A stretch of DNA of 64,000 nucleotides from Bradyrhizobium sp. AZCC 1719 (GTDB taxonomy: Bacteria; Pseudomonadota; Alphaproteobacteria; Rhizobiales; Xanthobacteraceae), in the NCBI RefSeq assembly GCF_036924525.1, contig NZ_JAZHRU010000001.1, positions 3,563,001 through 3,627,000 of the forward strand, in the 5' to 3' direction. Made by a program: the position numbers and the translations under genes. Under the pieces are notes generated by a model, which saw only the letters and a program-made list of their open reading frames with translations, searched no databases and was not told the DNA's origin. Within the stretch, counting starts at the first letter, position 1, and each line of letters opens with the position of its first letter. Positions 18,268 through 27,406 of this stretch are shown piece by piece.

Positions 18268-19545
18268 TCAATCGTTGAATTTGAAACCGGGTAGGGGCTC
18301 TCCCGGCGATCCCGGATCGGAAATCGAATCGCAATTGGACTGGATCGGGCTTCCAGCCAGGGCGGCCTGAACGAATGCAAGTTCGTCGGAGTAGGCTGCA
18401 TGGACCGTTCCGTTGTGGGTCACGCCGGCATAGGTCTTCCAAACCACATTGCTGTTGGCGGCGCAGAGTGCTGCAACCGCAGCATATTGGCGTTGCGGCG
18501 GTATCAGCTTGTCGGCCAGACCTGTAGCGAGAAAGACCGGTACCGGCATTCGAACCGGACTCATTTCTATGACAGCGCCTAGACGATCCGCGATCTCTGG
18601 ATCTTTCAGGCTGTTCGCCATGGTCAGGCCGTTGCTGCGAACGATTTGTCCAAGCTCTGCAGTGCATCCCTCCCGGGCCGCTTGCAGTAATGGCTTCCCC
18701 ATTTCAGTAACTAGGTCGTCCGGCTTTATCGCGTCGTCCCGGAGAGCGCCGGCGATCATCATGAGAATGGTGTATTGCGGCGGAGATGAACGCGCCAAAG
18801 TCTGTTCGCTTGAAGCCTTCTTGGCCGCGTCGGGAAACCGGGAAACGATGCCGGTTGCGATCGATGCCTTGATATTGAGGTCGGGCGCGTAGGACGGCGC
18901 GAGACGTGTCGCTCCGAGCGAGGCGCCGGAGCCTTGCGACTGACCCGTAATGATGATGGCGTTGGCGATCTGCCCGTTCGAATGGCCGAGCGCCGCTCTT
19001 GCGGCATCGAGCAACGAGCGTCCCTCTGCTTCCCAATTGAGATAAGGATGTGGGCCGGGGCCGCCGAGACCCTGGTAGTCGGTCGCAACGACAGCAAAAC
19101 CTTGTTCCAGCCAATTGTTGATGTACGCGCCATCGCGGGGCCGATGCCTGCTCCAGGATGGGGCGCACCTGTCGGAGACGCCGAGCGTGCCGTGCGCCCA
19201 CGCAACAAGCGGCCATCCGCCTTGCGGCGCGGGTCGCTTCGGAAGATAGAGCGTGCCGCTGATCGGAATGATGCCGGACCGCCACCTTGCATCTGTCGAA
19301 GTGTAGAGAATTCTTCTGGCGGTCGCGGCCGCAACGATCTCGGGCTGATCTTGTATTCCTTCTTCGCGCAGCATGAGACCCGGCTTCTCGGGCAAAGCGC
19401 CGGTCCAACGGTAGAACGGCGACAAGTCCTGGTCACCAACGGTGGGCCCCTGGGGCAGTGAGTCGGCTGCGGCGTACGATGCGCCCGGATGAGGCGAGGC
19501 GCAGAGAGCGAGTGCCATGACGCCGATCCTTGCGAGTGCTTTCAT
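18268..19545 (-). CDS. Secreted lipase-like alpha/beta hydrolase (secretory lipase family)
   Basis: A 425-residue exported hydrolase. The signal peptide covers residues ~1-26 (cut after ASYAAA). The nucleophile elbow is GQSQGS (IIITGQSQGSGASLG), the acid is the Asp in ATGLADKLIP, and the His is in GVTHNGTV. The layout fits the secretory lipase (LIP) family, known from fungi and actinobacteria. It sits between two Bug receptors, 22 nt upstream of the one at 17256, so it could release carboxylates from esters in the periplasm for those receptors. That link is inferred. Confidence 0.75.
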   Translation of the reverse strand: MKALARIGVMALALCASPHPGASYAAADSLPQGPTVGDQDLSPFYRWTGALPEKPGLMLREEGIQDQPEIVAAATARRILYTSTDARWRSGIIPISGTLYLPKRPAPQGGWPLVAWAHGTLGVSDRCAPSWSRHRPRDGAYINNWLEQGFAVVATDYQGLGGPGPHPYLNWEAEGRSLLDAARAALGHSNGQIANAIIITGQSQGSGASLGATRLAPSYAPDLNIKASIATGIVSRFPDAAKKASSEQTLARSSPPQYTILMMIAGALRDDAIKPDDLVTEMGKPLLQAAREGCTAELGQIVRSNGLTMANSLKDPEIADRLGAVIEMSPVRMPVPVFLATGLADKLIPPQRQYAAVAALCAANSNVVWKTYAGVTHNGTVHAAYSDELAFVQAALAGSPIQSNCDSISDPGSPGEPLPGFKFND

Positions 19546-19649
19546 TGCCTGCTTCCTCCTTTTGGCGCAGCTCGTGAGGCTGCACTCCTTTTGTACGCCG
19601 TCGCGTTGCTCGCTGCGGCGCTAAACCCTGCGTACCCGTCGATTGGGAG

Positions 19650-20633
19650 CTATTCCACCTGCAGTCCGATCCGGCGGACGACATCTCCCCACTTGTCCGA
19701 TTCCGTCTTGAGCAGCGCAGCGGCTTGAGCCGGGCTTGTCGGACGCGGGTCGAGGCCGACCTTGGTGAACTGGCCGACCGCGTCGGGCTCCTGCAGCAGG
19801 GCATTGAGTGCGGCGTTGATCTTGGCGACGACGCCGTCCGGCATGGCTGCCGGGCCGTAGAGCGCGAACCACGTCTCGACCTGATAGTTGGGCAAGCCTG
19901 CCTCGGCCGAACTCGGCACGTCCGGCAGCAGCGGCGTACGCTGCCGCGATGGGACGACCAGGGGCCGCAATTTCCCGTCGGCGATGTAGGGCGCCGAGTT
20001 GCTGACTGTGTCGACCATCACCTGCAGCCGTCCGCCGAGCACGTCAGTCAGCGCCGGTCCATTGCCGCTATAGGGAACGTGCAGCATCTCGAACCCCGCC
20101 ATGTTCTTCAGCAGCTCGCCGGCGAGATGCAGAATCACGCCCGTTGCCGAACCGTAGGCGAGCTTGGTCGGGTTGGCCTTGCCGTAGGCGATGAGTTCCT
20201 GCAGGTTGTTGGCAGGCACGCCCGGATTGACCGAGACCACCAGAGGCCCGGTGCCGATCAGCCCCAGCGAACTGAAGTCGTTGATCCCGTCATAGGGTGC
20301 GAGCTTGCGCAGATGCGGGTTCACCGCATGGGTGGATACGCCGCCCAGCAGCAGCGTGTAGCCGTCGGATGCCGACTTCGCGACGAATTGCGATCCAACA
20401 ATCGCGCCCGCGCCCGGCCGGTTCTCGATGACGATCGACTGCCCCAGCCGGTCGCGCATGCGCTCCGCGATGAAGCGCGCGACAACGTCGCTGCTCCCGC
20501 CGGCTGCATAGGGCACGATCAGCTTGATGATGCGGTTGGGGTAATCGCTCTGTGCGCGGGCAAGCCACGGGGTTGCGAGTGCGCCGAGCAGGCCGAGGCT
20601 AGCTCGCCGCGTCAGCCCTTTCGCCGTTGTCAT
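19650..20633 (-). CDS. Bug-family (TctC-like) periplasmic solute-binding protein
   Basis: A 327-residue receptor paralogous to the one at 17256. The leader MTTAKGLTRRASLGLLGALA precedes a cleavage site near ARAQ, followed by SDYPNRIIKLIVPYAAGG. The diagnostic IENRPGAGAIVG motif is present. Its 5' end overlaps the HD gene by 35 nt, consistent with one transcript under the LysR protein at 21410. No membrane partners lie nearby. Ligand unknown. Confidence 0.88.
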   Translation of the reverse strand: MTTAKGLTRRASLGLLGALATPWLARAQSDYPNRIIKLIVPYAAGGSSDVVARFIAERMRDRLGQSIVIENRPGAGAIVGSQFVAKSASDGYTLLLGGVSTHAVNPHLRKLAPYDGINDFSSLGLIGTGPLVVSVNPGVPANNLQELIAYGKANPTKLAYGSATGVILHLAGELLKNMAGFEMLHVPYSGNGPALTDVLGGRLQVMVDTVSNSAPYIADGKLRPLVVPSRQRTPLLPDVPSSAEAGLPNYQVETWFALYGPAAMPDGVVAKINAALNALLQEPDAVGQFTKVGLDPRPTSPAQAAALLKTESDKWGDVVRRIGLQVE

Positions 20634-21315
20634 CCTGTCCCTCCCGGTTCTTCGCCGTTCGCAAGCCGCGCGGCGTTATTTTTCGCCCTTCGAGCATGCC
20701 CGCCGTTTCCGCCCTTAGCAGGCCGAAACCGCCCGCAATCGACCACCACATGTGGTCGGCGCGATGGACGATCAGGCATTCGAGGCTGCGCTGCATCAGG
20801 TCGCCCTCGTAGGAATGGCCGAGTGCGATGTGCGCGATCTCCTCGGGTAACCCGACTGCGATACAGACATGGGCGCCGTACACCGGGTGGCGCAGCGCGG
20901 GCGAACCGGCCTGCGATTTATCCGCTTCCCATCGCTTGCGGTTGGCGGGATCGAACTCCCAGGCTTTGCCGACATCGTGCAGCAGCGCGCCTGCCAGCAC
21001 GATGTCGCGGTTGACCGCGGCTTCGGGGAATTCCTGCGCAAACTCGTCTGCAATCGCCATCGCGATTCGGGCTACGCTGCGCAGATGTGTCGCCTGGCTG
21101 CCGCGCTTCAGCGCGAAGACCCCGGGCGTCGCCTCTCCGGGAATGGCGGTAACGCGCGGAAAATCCGTTTCCGCCAATGCATAGGCCCAAGCCTCGATCG
21201 CCTTGTGGCGCAGTTCTGCATTATGGATCTGCGCAAGTTCCGGCAGATCCTCGAGCACCGTCGCGCGCAGCGCATCCGTGACGGGGCGGGGTAGGCGTCG
21301 GTCAAGGAAATGCAT
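20599..21315 (-). CDS. HD-domain metal-dependent phosphohydrolase
   Basis: A 238-residue protein with an HD motif in AGALLHDVGKAW and further metal-ligand histidines in RHPVYGAHVCIA and IALGHSYEG. HD proteins hydrolyse phosphate esters or nucleotides, but some act on other substrates. The ATG at 21315 is preferred over the TTG 6 nt upstream. It is the first gene of the minus-strand cluster, 94 nt from the divergent LysR start. Its presence at the head of a Bug/lipase group is uncommon. Confidence 0.75.
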   Translation of the reverse strand: MHFLDRRLPRPVTDALRATVLEDLPELAQIHNAELRHKAIEAWAYALAETDFPRVTAIPGEATPGVFALKRGSQATHLRSVARIAMAIADEFAQEFPEAAVNRDIVLAGALLHDVGKAWEFDPANRKRWEADKSQAGSPALRHPVYGAHVCIAVGLPEEIAHIALGHSYEGDLMQRSLECLIVHRADHMWWSIAGGFGLLRAETAGMLEGRKITPRGLRTAKNREGQDDNGERADAAS

Positions 21316-21360
21316 GGACAACCATCATTCGTCTCAAACGGATGTTGCCGCCGCCCACAA

Positions 21361-21391
21361 CATAGTTTCAAATGCCGATTTGGTCATAGTT
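21361..21391. promoter_or_regulatory. CATAGTT direct repeat in the divergent lysR/HD gap
   Basis: CATAGTT occurs at 21361-21367 and again at 21385-21391, 24 nt apart, inside the 94-nt divergent gap. The spacing, just over two helical turns, suits a LysR tetramer contacting both sites. Candidate binding site only. Confidence 0.3.
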
Positions 21392-21409
21392 CATGCCTTG
21401 GAGTTATAT

Positions 21410-22306
21410 ATGGCGATCACCGTGCGGGAGATGGACGTGTTCCGCTGCGTGATGCAATCGGGCTCGGTGACCAGCGCGGCCATCACTTTGAACATTTCCC
21501 AACCGGCGGTCAGCCGTATGCTGCAACAGGCGGAGGAACGTCTCGGTTTCAGGCTGTTCGAGCGCGAGAAGAAGCGGCTGAAGCCGACGACCGAGGCGCA
21601 GTCGCTTTTCGCGGAAGTCATGAATGTGTTCGCGGCGATCGAGCATACCCAGCGATTGGCGGTTGAGCTTCGCGGCGGTCGGGCGGGCCTCCTGACGATT
21701 GCGATCGTGACCGGGTTCGGTCACACCATTGTGCCGCAAGCGGTTCGGCGCTTTCGCGCTGAACGGCCAGACGTCTCCGTTGTCATTCAAACGTTGACCG
21801 GGCCAGAGGTAGTCACCCGCGTCGCCCAAGGGCGAGCTGATCTCGGCCTGACTGTCGGCCCGATTGGGGATCCGTCGCTTGACAGCACAATTCTCTGCAC
21901 GACCAAGCTCGGCTGCGTGCTGCCGGTCGGTCACCGGCTTGCAGCCAAGGCTGCATTGAGCGCGTCTGATCTTGCGGACGAGCCAGTGATTTGTCCGGGC
22001 CCGCATTTGTCGATCGGGGCCGCGATCGTCATTGCCTTTGCCGAGGCCAATCTACGCCTGCGCATAGCCATCGAGGCGTCGCAGTCGAATATCGCCTGCG
22101 AGTTGGTACGTGCCGGTGCCGGCATCGCGATACTGGACGGCCTCGGCCTGCTCAGTGCGCGAACCAATGACCTCGTCACGCGTCCATTCGCACCGCGCCT
22201 GCAAAGTGTCGCACGGTTGCTGAAAGGCACAAAACGGCCAGCTTCTCGTCTGGTGGAAGAGTTTGCCAGCGTCGTTCAGAGGGTGACAGCCGAGAGCGGC
22301 TTGTAA
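21410..22306 (+). CDS. LysR-family transcriptional regulator
   Basis: A 298-residue LysR regulator. The N-terminal winged helix runs from MAITVREMDVFRCVMQSGSV through LNISQPAVSRMLQQAEERLG to LFEREKKRLKPT. The effector domain follows from ~residue 90. The ATG at 21410 is preceded by GGAG at 7-nt spacing. Upstream in-frame sequence overlaps the divergent HD gene and is not used. It probably controls the minus-strand HD-Bug-lipase-Bug-racemase group in response to its substrate. Confidence 0.9.
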   Translation: MAITVREMDVFRCVMQSGSVTSAAITLNISQPAVSRMLQQAEERLGFRLFEREKKRLKPTTEAQSLFAEVMNVFAAIEHTQRLAVELRGGRAGLLTIAIVTGFGHTIVPQAVRRFRAERPDVSVVIQTLTGPEVVTRVAQGRADLGLTVGPIGDPSLDSTILCTTKLGCVLPVGHRLAAKAALSASDLADEPVICPGPHLSIGAAIVIAFAEANLRLRIAIEASQSNIACELVRAGAGIAILDGLGLLSARTNDLVTRPFAPRLQSVARLLKGTKRPASRLVEEFASVVQRVTAESGL

Positions 22307-22827
22307 CGAAGCAGAATCTCATCTGGTTGACGGAAGTGATTGCATCGCAATCTCAATCACAGAAGCTTTCGCAATCTTGCTCTGAGTGGCGCGCCAGCGA
22401 GGCTACAACGACTGCGAACCGAAGCTAAATTCTCCAATCTTCGGTTCGCGGTAGGCGCGATAACAAACTCGCGCGATAGGCTAGTCTATTTTCCCACCCG
22501 CTGCAGCCTGCAGTGCTATCTCGGCCCTCGGAATACACCTGATTTATAGAATCCCAGATGGCCATTGGGTGTCCTTCGTCGGTGTCGTTGACCTCTTCCC
22601 GCACGAACGGCGAGGGGTGAACTCCTTCGTCGGCATCGCGACGGTCGCCATGCGGCGCCGCTTGTCGATGACGACGGTTGCCACTGTGAAGGCTTGGGCA
22701 GCACGGAGTTTCGAAAGCGTCCGTCGCAGGCGACATCGGTCGGTTGCTTGAAATGTTCTTTATTTGTTCTGGCTAGCCAATGTCGTCGCTGCTGATATCT
22801 TGCCAGCGCTGGATTTGCCTATTAAAA
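22307..22827. other. Gap without recognisable gene
   Basis: Frames on both strands here (for example 22425-22736 minus and 22569-22751 plus) are basic, compositionally odd and match no family I know. The sequence turns AT-rich after ~22750, leading into the hipBA promoter region. Confidence 0.35.
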
Positions 22828-22941
22828 GAGGCATTTCTGTCAATATTTGATAAAACAACTCTTATATGAGGCATTGCATTGAGCGGTACTGGCTATTATA
22901 GTGGGCATATATAGTTGGAATCGGCAGATTGACTATTATAG
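22828..22941. promoter_or_regulatory. Repeat-rich AT-rich hipBA control region
   Basis: GAGGCATT occurs at 22828-22835 and 22868-22875. CTATTATAG occurs at 22893-22901 and 22933-22941. Both pairs are exactly 40 nt apart start to start. CTATTATAG is nearly self-complementary and the second copy lies 9 nt before the HipB ATG. HipB-type antitoxins repress their own operon through paired short palindromes, so these are the likely operators. Function is inferred from position and repetition. Confidence 0.45.
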
Positions 22942-22950
22942 GATGCAAGT

Positions 22951-23202
22951 ATGGACCTTGTCGAACTGGGGGAGCGTGTGAAGGCGGCCCGTAAATCCAA
23001 GGGATGGTCGCAGACCAAGCTGGCACAAGCAGCCGGCATCAGCCGCGCACGCCTGGAGGCGCTTGAGAATGCACGCCTTGCGGAAATGGGAATCAAACAT
23101 CTGCTTCGCATCTTGAATGCGTTGGATCTCGACCTGCGGTTGACGCAGTTTAATCGCGGTCGCCCGACACTTGAGGATCTGGCAGCGGAGGAGGCTCGCT
23201 AA
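22951..23202 (+). CDS. HipB-type XRE-family antitoxin
   Basis: An 83-residue protein consisting almost entirely of a Cro/C1-type helix-turn-helix: GERVKAARKSKGWSQTKLAQ, then AGISRARLEALENAR. It ends in a short acidic tail (LEDLAAEEAR), which in HipB proteins contacts the toxin or the protease. Its TAA overlaps the HipA ATG by 1 nt. It would bind DNA and neutralise the kinase toxin. Confidence 0.88.
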   Translation: MDLVELGERVKAARKSKGWSQTKLAQAAGISRARLEALENARLAEMGIKHLLRILNALDLDLRLTQFNRGRPTLEDLAAEEAR

Positions 23203-24440
23203 TGCTCCGCGTCTGGACTGACCGGCAGTCCGCCGGACATTTGGACCGCCATGGACCGCGTGGGACAGCCTTCGTCTACGAGCCGAAAGTGGCAGCCGAA
23301 CGTGCAGTCTCGATCACCATGCCGGTGCGAACAGCATCTTGGAATACGCAACATGGTCTCGCGCCGATATTCGACATGAATCTCCCGGAGGGGGCGCTCC
23401 GAGCATACCTCATGCGAAGTTTTGCCAAGGCGGCCGGAACATTTGATGATCTCGATTTGCTGGCAGTCGTTGGACGAACCCAGATCGGGCGCATTCGTTA
23501 CTCCGATCTCGATGCAGAACTGAATGAGGACGTTCCATTCCAATCGATCGACGAGATCCTCAGCGCAAAGCGCGGTGGCGAGTTGTTCGCTTATCTGCTT
23601 GAGAAGTTCGCGGTCCATTCAGGGCTTTCGGGCATCCAGCCCAAGGTGATGATCCGCGCTGTCGAGGACGCGGGAAGTGCGGGTGATCGCCAGTCTCAGA
23701 GCTTCCGCAGCGCTACGCACATCGTAAAGTTCTGGGACCCGAACGAAAATCCCGAGCTGGCTGCCAACGAACATTTCTGCCTGTCGGCCGCAAAGGCTAT
23801 AGGATTGACCGTTCCGGATTTCCAGCTTTCGGACAGCGGTGCCGCCATCGTTGTGAAGCGCTTCGATCTGCGGCTTGATGGCATTTATCTGGGCTACGAG
23901 GACTTTTGTGTCCTCAACGGTGTGCCCACTACCGAGAAATACAACGGTGGCTACGAAACGCGCTTATTCAAGCGTGCCCGCGAATTCATTGATCCGGCCG
24001 GACAGCGCAACGCGCTAGAGGATCTATTCAAGCTGTTTGTCCTCAATTGTGCACTTCGCAATGGTGACGCACATCTTAAAAACTTCGGTGTCATCTATGA
24101 AGATGTGAACGGTCCTGCACGTCTTGCGCCGGTCTATGATCTCGTCAGCACGGTGCCCTATTTGCCGAAGGACGGCATGGCGCTTACATTGAATGGCTCG
24201 ACCGACTGGCCGGACCGCAAAGCGTTGGTGCGTCTTGGTCAAACCCGCTGCGATCTTTCCCTGCAGGCGATCAATAAGATCATTGAGCAGGCCGCGGACG
24301 TTCTGGCGAAGTTGGCACCGGAGGTAACGAAGTATTTCAGCGAGAATTCTGCTCATCGCGAGATCGGAGATAAACTTCTGGCGGCTTGGCAGACCGGCAT
24401 TCGCGAGAGTCTTGGCTTTTCGAGTGACGTACTCGGATAG
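23202..24440 (+). CDS. HipA-family serine/threonine kinase toxin
   Basis: A 412-residue HipA homologue. HipA toxins phosphorylate glutamyl-tRNA synthetase or related targets and cause growth arrest and persistence. The Gly/Pro-loop SGIQPK spans residues 143-148 and the ATP-contact lysine is in HIVKF (Lys176). The catalytic loop is NGDAHLKNF, with Asp289 and Asn294. The metal-binding Asp313 is in APVYDLVST. All key residues are present, so it should be active. The N-terminal ~110 residues form the HipA N1 subdomain. The toxin start is coupled to the antitoxin stop. Confidence 0.88.
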   Translation: MLRVWTDRQSAGHLDRHGPRGTAFVYEPKVAAERAVSITMPVRTASWNTQHGLAPIFDMNLPEGALRAYLMRSFAKAAGTFDDLDLLAVVGRTQIGRIRYSDLDAELNEDVPFQSIDEILSAKRGGELFAYLLEKFAVHSGLSGIQPKVMIRAVEDAGSAGDRQSQSFRSATHIVKFWDPNENPELAANEHFCLSAAKAIGLTVPDFQLSDSGAAIVVKRFDLRLDGIYLGYEDFCVLNGVPTTEKYNGGYETRLFKRAREFIDPAGQRNALEDLFKLFVLNCALRNGDAHLKNFGVIYEDVNGPARLAPVYDLVSTVPYLPKDGMALTLNGSTDWPDRKALVRLGQTRCDLSLQAINKIIEQAADVLAKLAPEVTKYFSENSAHREIGDKLLAAWQTGIRESLGFSSDVLG

Positions 24441-24805
24441 CAAGACGCTTTGCGACGTCGGCGCAGATGCGGCACCGTCTCAGGGCGTATGCTGCTACAG
24501 GCGACCGTGGTTTCTTCCATGGAGCCCGGATGACATTGAATCGAACCATGCCACTCTCGTTGGTTCGTTCGCGTGCAGCATGCAGCAGTGGCTCGGCGCC
24601 CGCGCAAAACCTCTAGAAGCAGGTTTTGCTGAGCATGGGTATTGTGCCTCCGCGCTACATCGGCTTGGCAACAGCGTAAGCATGCCAGCACCGGTGCTCC
24701 GCGCGTGGTTGGCAAACAGGATCGCAGGGGAGCCCAGGCTGGAAGGCAACTTTCCTTGCAGCCTCCAGGGAAATGTCTATCCCGGCTTGACAAGCGTCCA
24801 TGCGC
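24441..24805. other. Gap upstream of dinB without recognised gene
   Basis: A frame runs through 24412-24852 but is Cys/Ser/Trp-rich, overlaps the hipA end and matches nothing I know. The only clear signal is the LexA box just downstream. Confidence 0.35.
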
Positions 24806-24820
24806 GTTCTCATTATGTTC
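24806..24820 (+). promoter_or_regulatory. LexA (SOS) box of dinB
   Basis: The sequence is GTTC, seven bases (TCATTAT), then GTTC. This is exactly the alphaproteobacterial LexA recognition pattern GTTC-N7-GTTC. It ends 41 nt before the dinB ATG, where bound LexA would block transcription. Confidence 0.75.
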
Positions 24821-24861
24821 TCATGAAGATTTCCGTCAGATCTCGCGGGTGAACGGTCGCG

Positions 24862-26109
24862 ATGGCTACGACAGCCACGATCCTTCATGCAGACCTGGAC
24901 GCCTTTTATGCCTCGGTTGAGCAGCTGCTCGACCCTTCGTTACGCGGTAGACCCATCGCGGTCGGTGGCGGGGTTGTGCTTGCCGCTTCTTACGAAGCCA
25001 AGGCCTTCGGGGTTCGTAGCGGCATGCCGGGACGGCAGGCACGTGAGCTATGTCCACAACTCATCTTTGTCAGCGGCCATTTCAAGGACTACCAACGGCT
25101 GGGCGACGCCGCCATCAAGGTGATCGGCGATTTCACACCCCTCGTCGAGCGGATTTCCATCGACGAGGCCTTTGCCGACGTTGCGGGCTGCACCCATCTT
25201 TTCGGTGCACCTGCTGAAATTGCGGCGGCAATCCGCCGGCGCGTACGCACCGAGCTTGGCCTGCCGATCTCAGTGGGTGTCGCGCGCACCAAGCATCTGG
25301 CGAAAATCGCTTCGCAGGTGGCCAAGCCAGACGGGCTTGTGGTTGTCGATCCCGACACCGAACTGGAATTCCTTCACGAACTAACCGTCGAACTGATGTG
25401 GGGAGTGGGTCCGGTCACGAAGGCGCGGTTGGCCGAGATCGGCGTGTTGACCATCGGGCAGTTGGCCAAGACACCAGGATGGTCGCTCGAACGGTTGCTC
25501 GGTCCCGCGACAGGCGAGAAACTCGCGGCGCTGGCGTGGAATCGCGATCCGCGGCAACTCAAGCCTCATCGCCGGGCCCGATCGGCCGGGGCGCAGTCAG
25601 CGATTGGCAGAAAGCCGGCCGAAGAGCAGGTTATTCGACCCACCCTGCTTCACCTTGCGGACCGCATCGCCGCGCGGCTCCGGGCGAAGTCCAGGCCCGG
25701 CCGAACCGTGACGGTCCGCGTTCGCTTCGCCGACCTGCACTCGGTCACGCGCTCGGTAACGCTCGGTGCGCCGATCTCCGCGACCGTGATGCTCGCTGGA
25801 CTTGCCGAGGAACTGGTGCGCGCGGTCCTCGCAGATCACCCGGACGAGAAGATCATCTCGCTGTTGGCGATCTCCGTATCGCATCTCGAGGAGAACTGGG
25901 ATTTGGAGCTGGAGCTTCCGCTCGGACTTGAAGATGAAGCGCGCCGTCCCGGCAGCAGGCTAGGCATGGCCCGTTGGACGGCAGACTGTGCTGTCGACAA
26001 GATCCGCGATCGCTTCGGATGGGATGCGATCGGATACGGCTCGGCAACGCTGGGTGTTTCGCGTTCGGTGCCTGACGAATTTCGTAAACTCGCCGAAAAG
26101 AATTTGTAG
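24862..26109 (+). CDS. dinB: DNA polymerase IV (Y-family translesion polymerase)
   Basis: A 415-residue Y-family polymerase. The first metal-binding motif is HADLDAFYASVE (Asp11), the second is SIDEAF (Asp101, Glu102). The steric and finger motif YEAKAFGVRSGMPG and the helix-hairpin-helix region (MWGVGPVTKARLAEIGV) are present. A little-finger domain follows to ~residue 350, with a possible clamp-binding LELPLGL. Length fits rhizobial DinB. The SOS box upstream indicates damage induction. Confidence 0.92.
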   Translation: MATTATILHADLDAFYASVEQLLDPSLRGRPIAVGGGVVLAASYEAKAFGVRSGMPGRQARELCPQLIFVSGHFKDYQRLGDAAIKVIGDFTPLVERISIDEAFADVAGCTHLFGAPAEIAAAIRRRVRTELGLPISVGVARTKHLAKIASQVAKPDGLVVVDPDTELEFLHELTVELMWGVGPVTKARLAEIGVLTIGQLAKTPGWSLERLLGPATGEKLAALAWNRDPRQLKPHRRARSAGAQSAIGRKPAEEQVIRPTLLHLADRIAARLRAKSRPGRTVTVRVRFADLHSVTRSVTLGAPISATVMLAGLAEELVRAVLADHPDEKIISLLAISVSHLEENWDLELELPLGLEDEARRPGSRLGMARWTADCAVDKIRDRFGWDAIGYGSATLGVSRSVPDEFRKLAEKNL

Positions 26110-26463
26110 CCTCCGCCGGCACCTGGATCACGCGCTGGATCGGCGAAGTGTTTCCTGCGCGGCAACGCGCCGATAGGCGGCGAGGCCTACTGTTTCGGTC
26201 TTGCGCTCGGACTCGCGGCTGTTTCCCCTGGTGCCGCAGCTTTACCGCCTGCGCTTCGCCGTATCGCTCGGCTTCAGTCATCAGCGCGCGGTATTGTCGC
26301 CCATGCACGGCCGTGGACTTGAAATGTTGCCAAAGCCGAAGCGCGTCGCTCCCCCGCTACTCAATCCCACTATTTTCTCCGCTGAACTAGGATTTTCCAC
26401 GAATCCCTACGACTGAAGGTGGCGTCTTCGGCAGATGGGCGCTCAAGTCCGGATCTATGCCTT
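26110..26463. other. Gap between dinB and the AraC gene
   Basis: This is the converging 3' side of dinB (+) and the AraC-type gene (-). A minus-strand frame (25853-26308) begins MHGRQYRALMTEAERYGEAQ and looks protein-like for ~25 residues. It overlaps the dinB end by ~250 nt, so it is not called. No terminator hairpin is obvious. Confidence 0.3.
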
Positions 26464-27294
26464 TTATGAAGTCGCTCGGCCAACTGCGTGGCTTAAATTG
26501 CGTCTATATTGGAGGGGACTAACGCTCATTTCCGTGCGGAACATGAATATGAAGGCTGAGGTCGATGCATACCCGAGACGCAACGCAATCTCCGTGATCG
26601 GGAGTTCGCTGCCCAACAATTCAATCGCCTTGAACAGGCGGACACGCTGACGCCAGGCGCGCAAGCTCATGCCCACTTCGCGTTCAAAATGCCGGGTCAG
26701 AGTTCGTGCAGACATCCCAATCTCGCGCCCCCATTTGTCAGCGTGACGAGGATTGGCTGGATCGGCATAGAGGGCTTCACAAAGTGCAAGCAGAGCCGGG
26801 TGGGTGGGCCATGGCAGTGCTCCTGCGATGGGAGTTGCCCGTAGCAACTGATCAAGGATGAGTGCGGTAACGCGGTCGGCATAGTGACGATCTTCCTTCT
26901 TAAGCGAGGCCGCCTCTACGATGAGTGCCTGAAGAAGAGAAGACACATGAATGACCGTTGTCCCGGACGTCATGCCTTGGCTTGCTTCATCGGCTACCCA
27001 CAGGCTTCGGAATTCCGCGCCCATGAGGGAGCCGACCGAGTGCTTCGTGCCGGTCGGCAGCCAGACGGCTTGTTCCGGAGAAATGACGACACTCCTTCCT
27101 TCGGCGCTGACGGTGAGCGCGCCTGAAATCGCGTAGACAAGCTGATTCCAGGTGTGACTGTGTTCGGCGAAGTAGCTTCTCGCGGGAAGCGACTGCACCC
27201 GAACGATCAAAGGCTTCGGCGATCCAAGGCCCTGCGGGGCATCGACCGTCTTCCAGCCAGCGTTCCTGGGTGATCTGTGACGTTTCATCGACAT
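26464..27294 (-). CDS. AraC-family regulator with cupin sensor domain
   Basis: A 276-residue protein. The N-terminal cupin (residues ~35-100) includes AEHSHTWNQLVYAISGALTV and PEQAVWLPTGTKHSV. The C-terminal double helix-turn-helix has GMSARTLTRHFEREVGMS and ITEIALRLGYASTSAFIFMF. It lies divergent from the soxC start with a 112-nt gap and is the best candidate regulator of that group. Such cupin-AraC proteins frequently control a neighbouring carrier gene, here the MFS protein. Confidence 0.85.
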   Translation of the reverse strand: MSMKRHRSPRNAGWKTVDAPQGLGSPKPLIVRVQSLPARSYFAEHSHTWNQLVYAISGALTVSAEGRSVVISPEQAVWLPTGTKHSVGSLMGAEFRSLWVADEASQGMTSGTTVIHVSSLLQALIVEAASLKKEDRHYADRVTALILDQLLRATPIAGALPWPTHPALLALCEALYADPANPRHADKWGREIGMSARTLTRHFEREVGMSLRAWRQRVRLFKAIELLGSELPITEIALRLGYASTSAFIFMFRTEMSVSPLQYRRNLSHAVGRATS

Positions 27295-27406
27295 AAATTG
27301 GCATTCTGTAGAAGGAAAGGCCAGCGATTTCTCCCTACTCTGAGATCAGCGATCGCGTGCGGTTGTGGCGGTGAGGTTGACGCGCCAGAAGGCCAGGGAG
27401 AGACAG

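Noticed and set aside
22307..22950. A CRISPR array or insertion sequence in the AT-rich region before hipBA
   Set aside because: Only two-copy short repeats are present; there is no regular spacer array, transposase or long inverted repeat.
24412..24852. A plus-strand frame between hipA and dinB
   Set aside because: It overlaps the hipA end, matches no family and has Cys/Ser/Trp-rich composition. It also runs through the LexA box.
25853..26308. A minus-strand frame after dinB with a protein-like start
   Set aside because: It overlaps ~250 nt of dinB and only ~25 residues look plausible. Not enough to call a gene.
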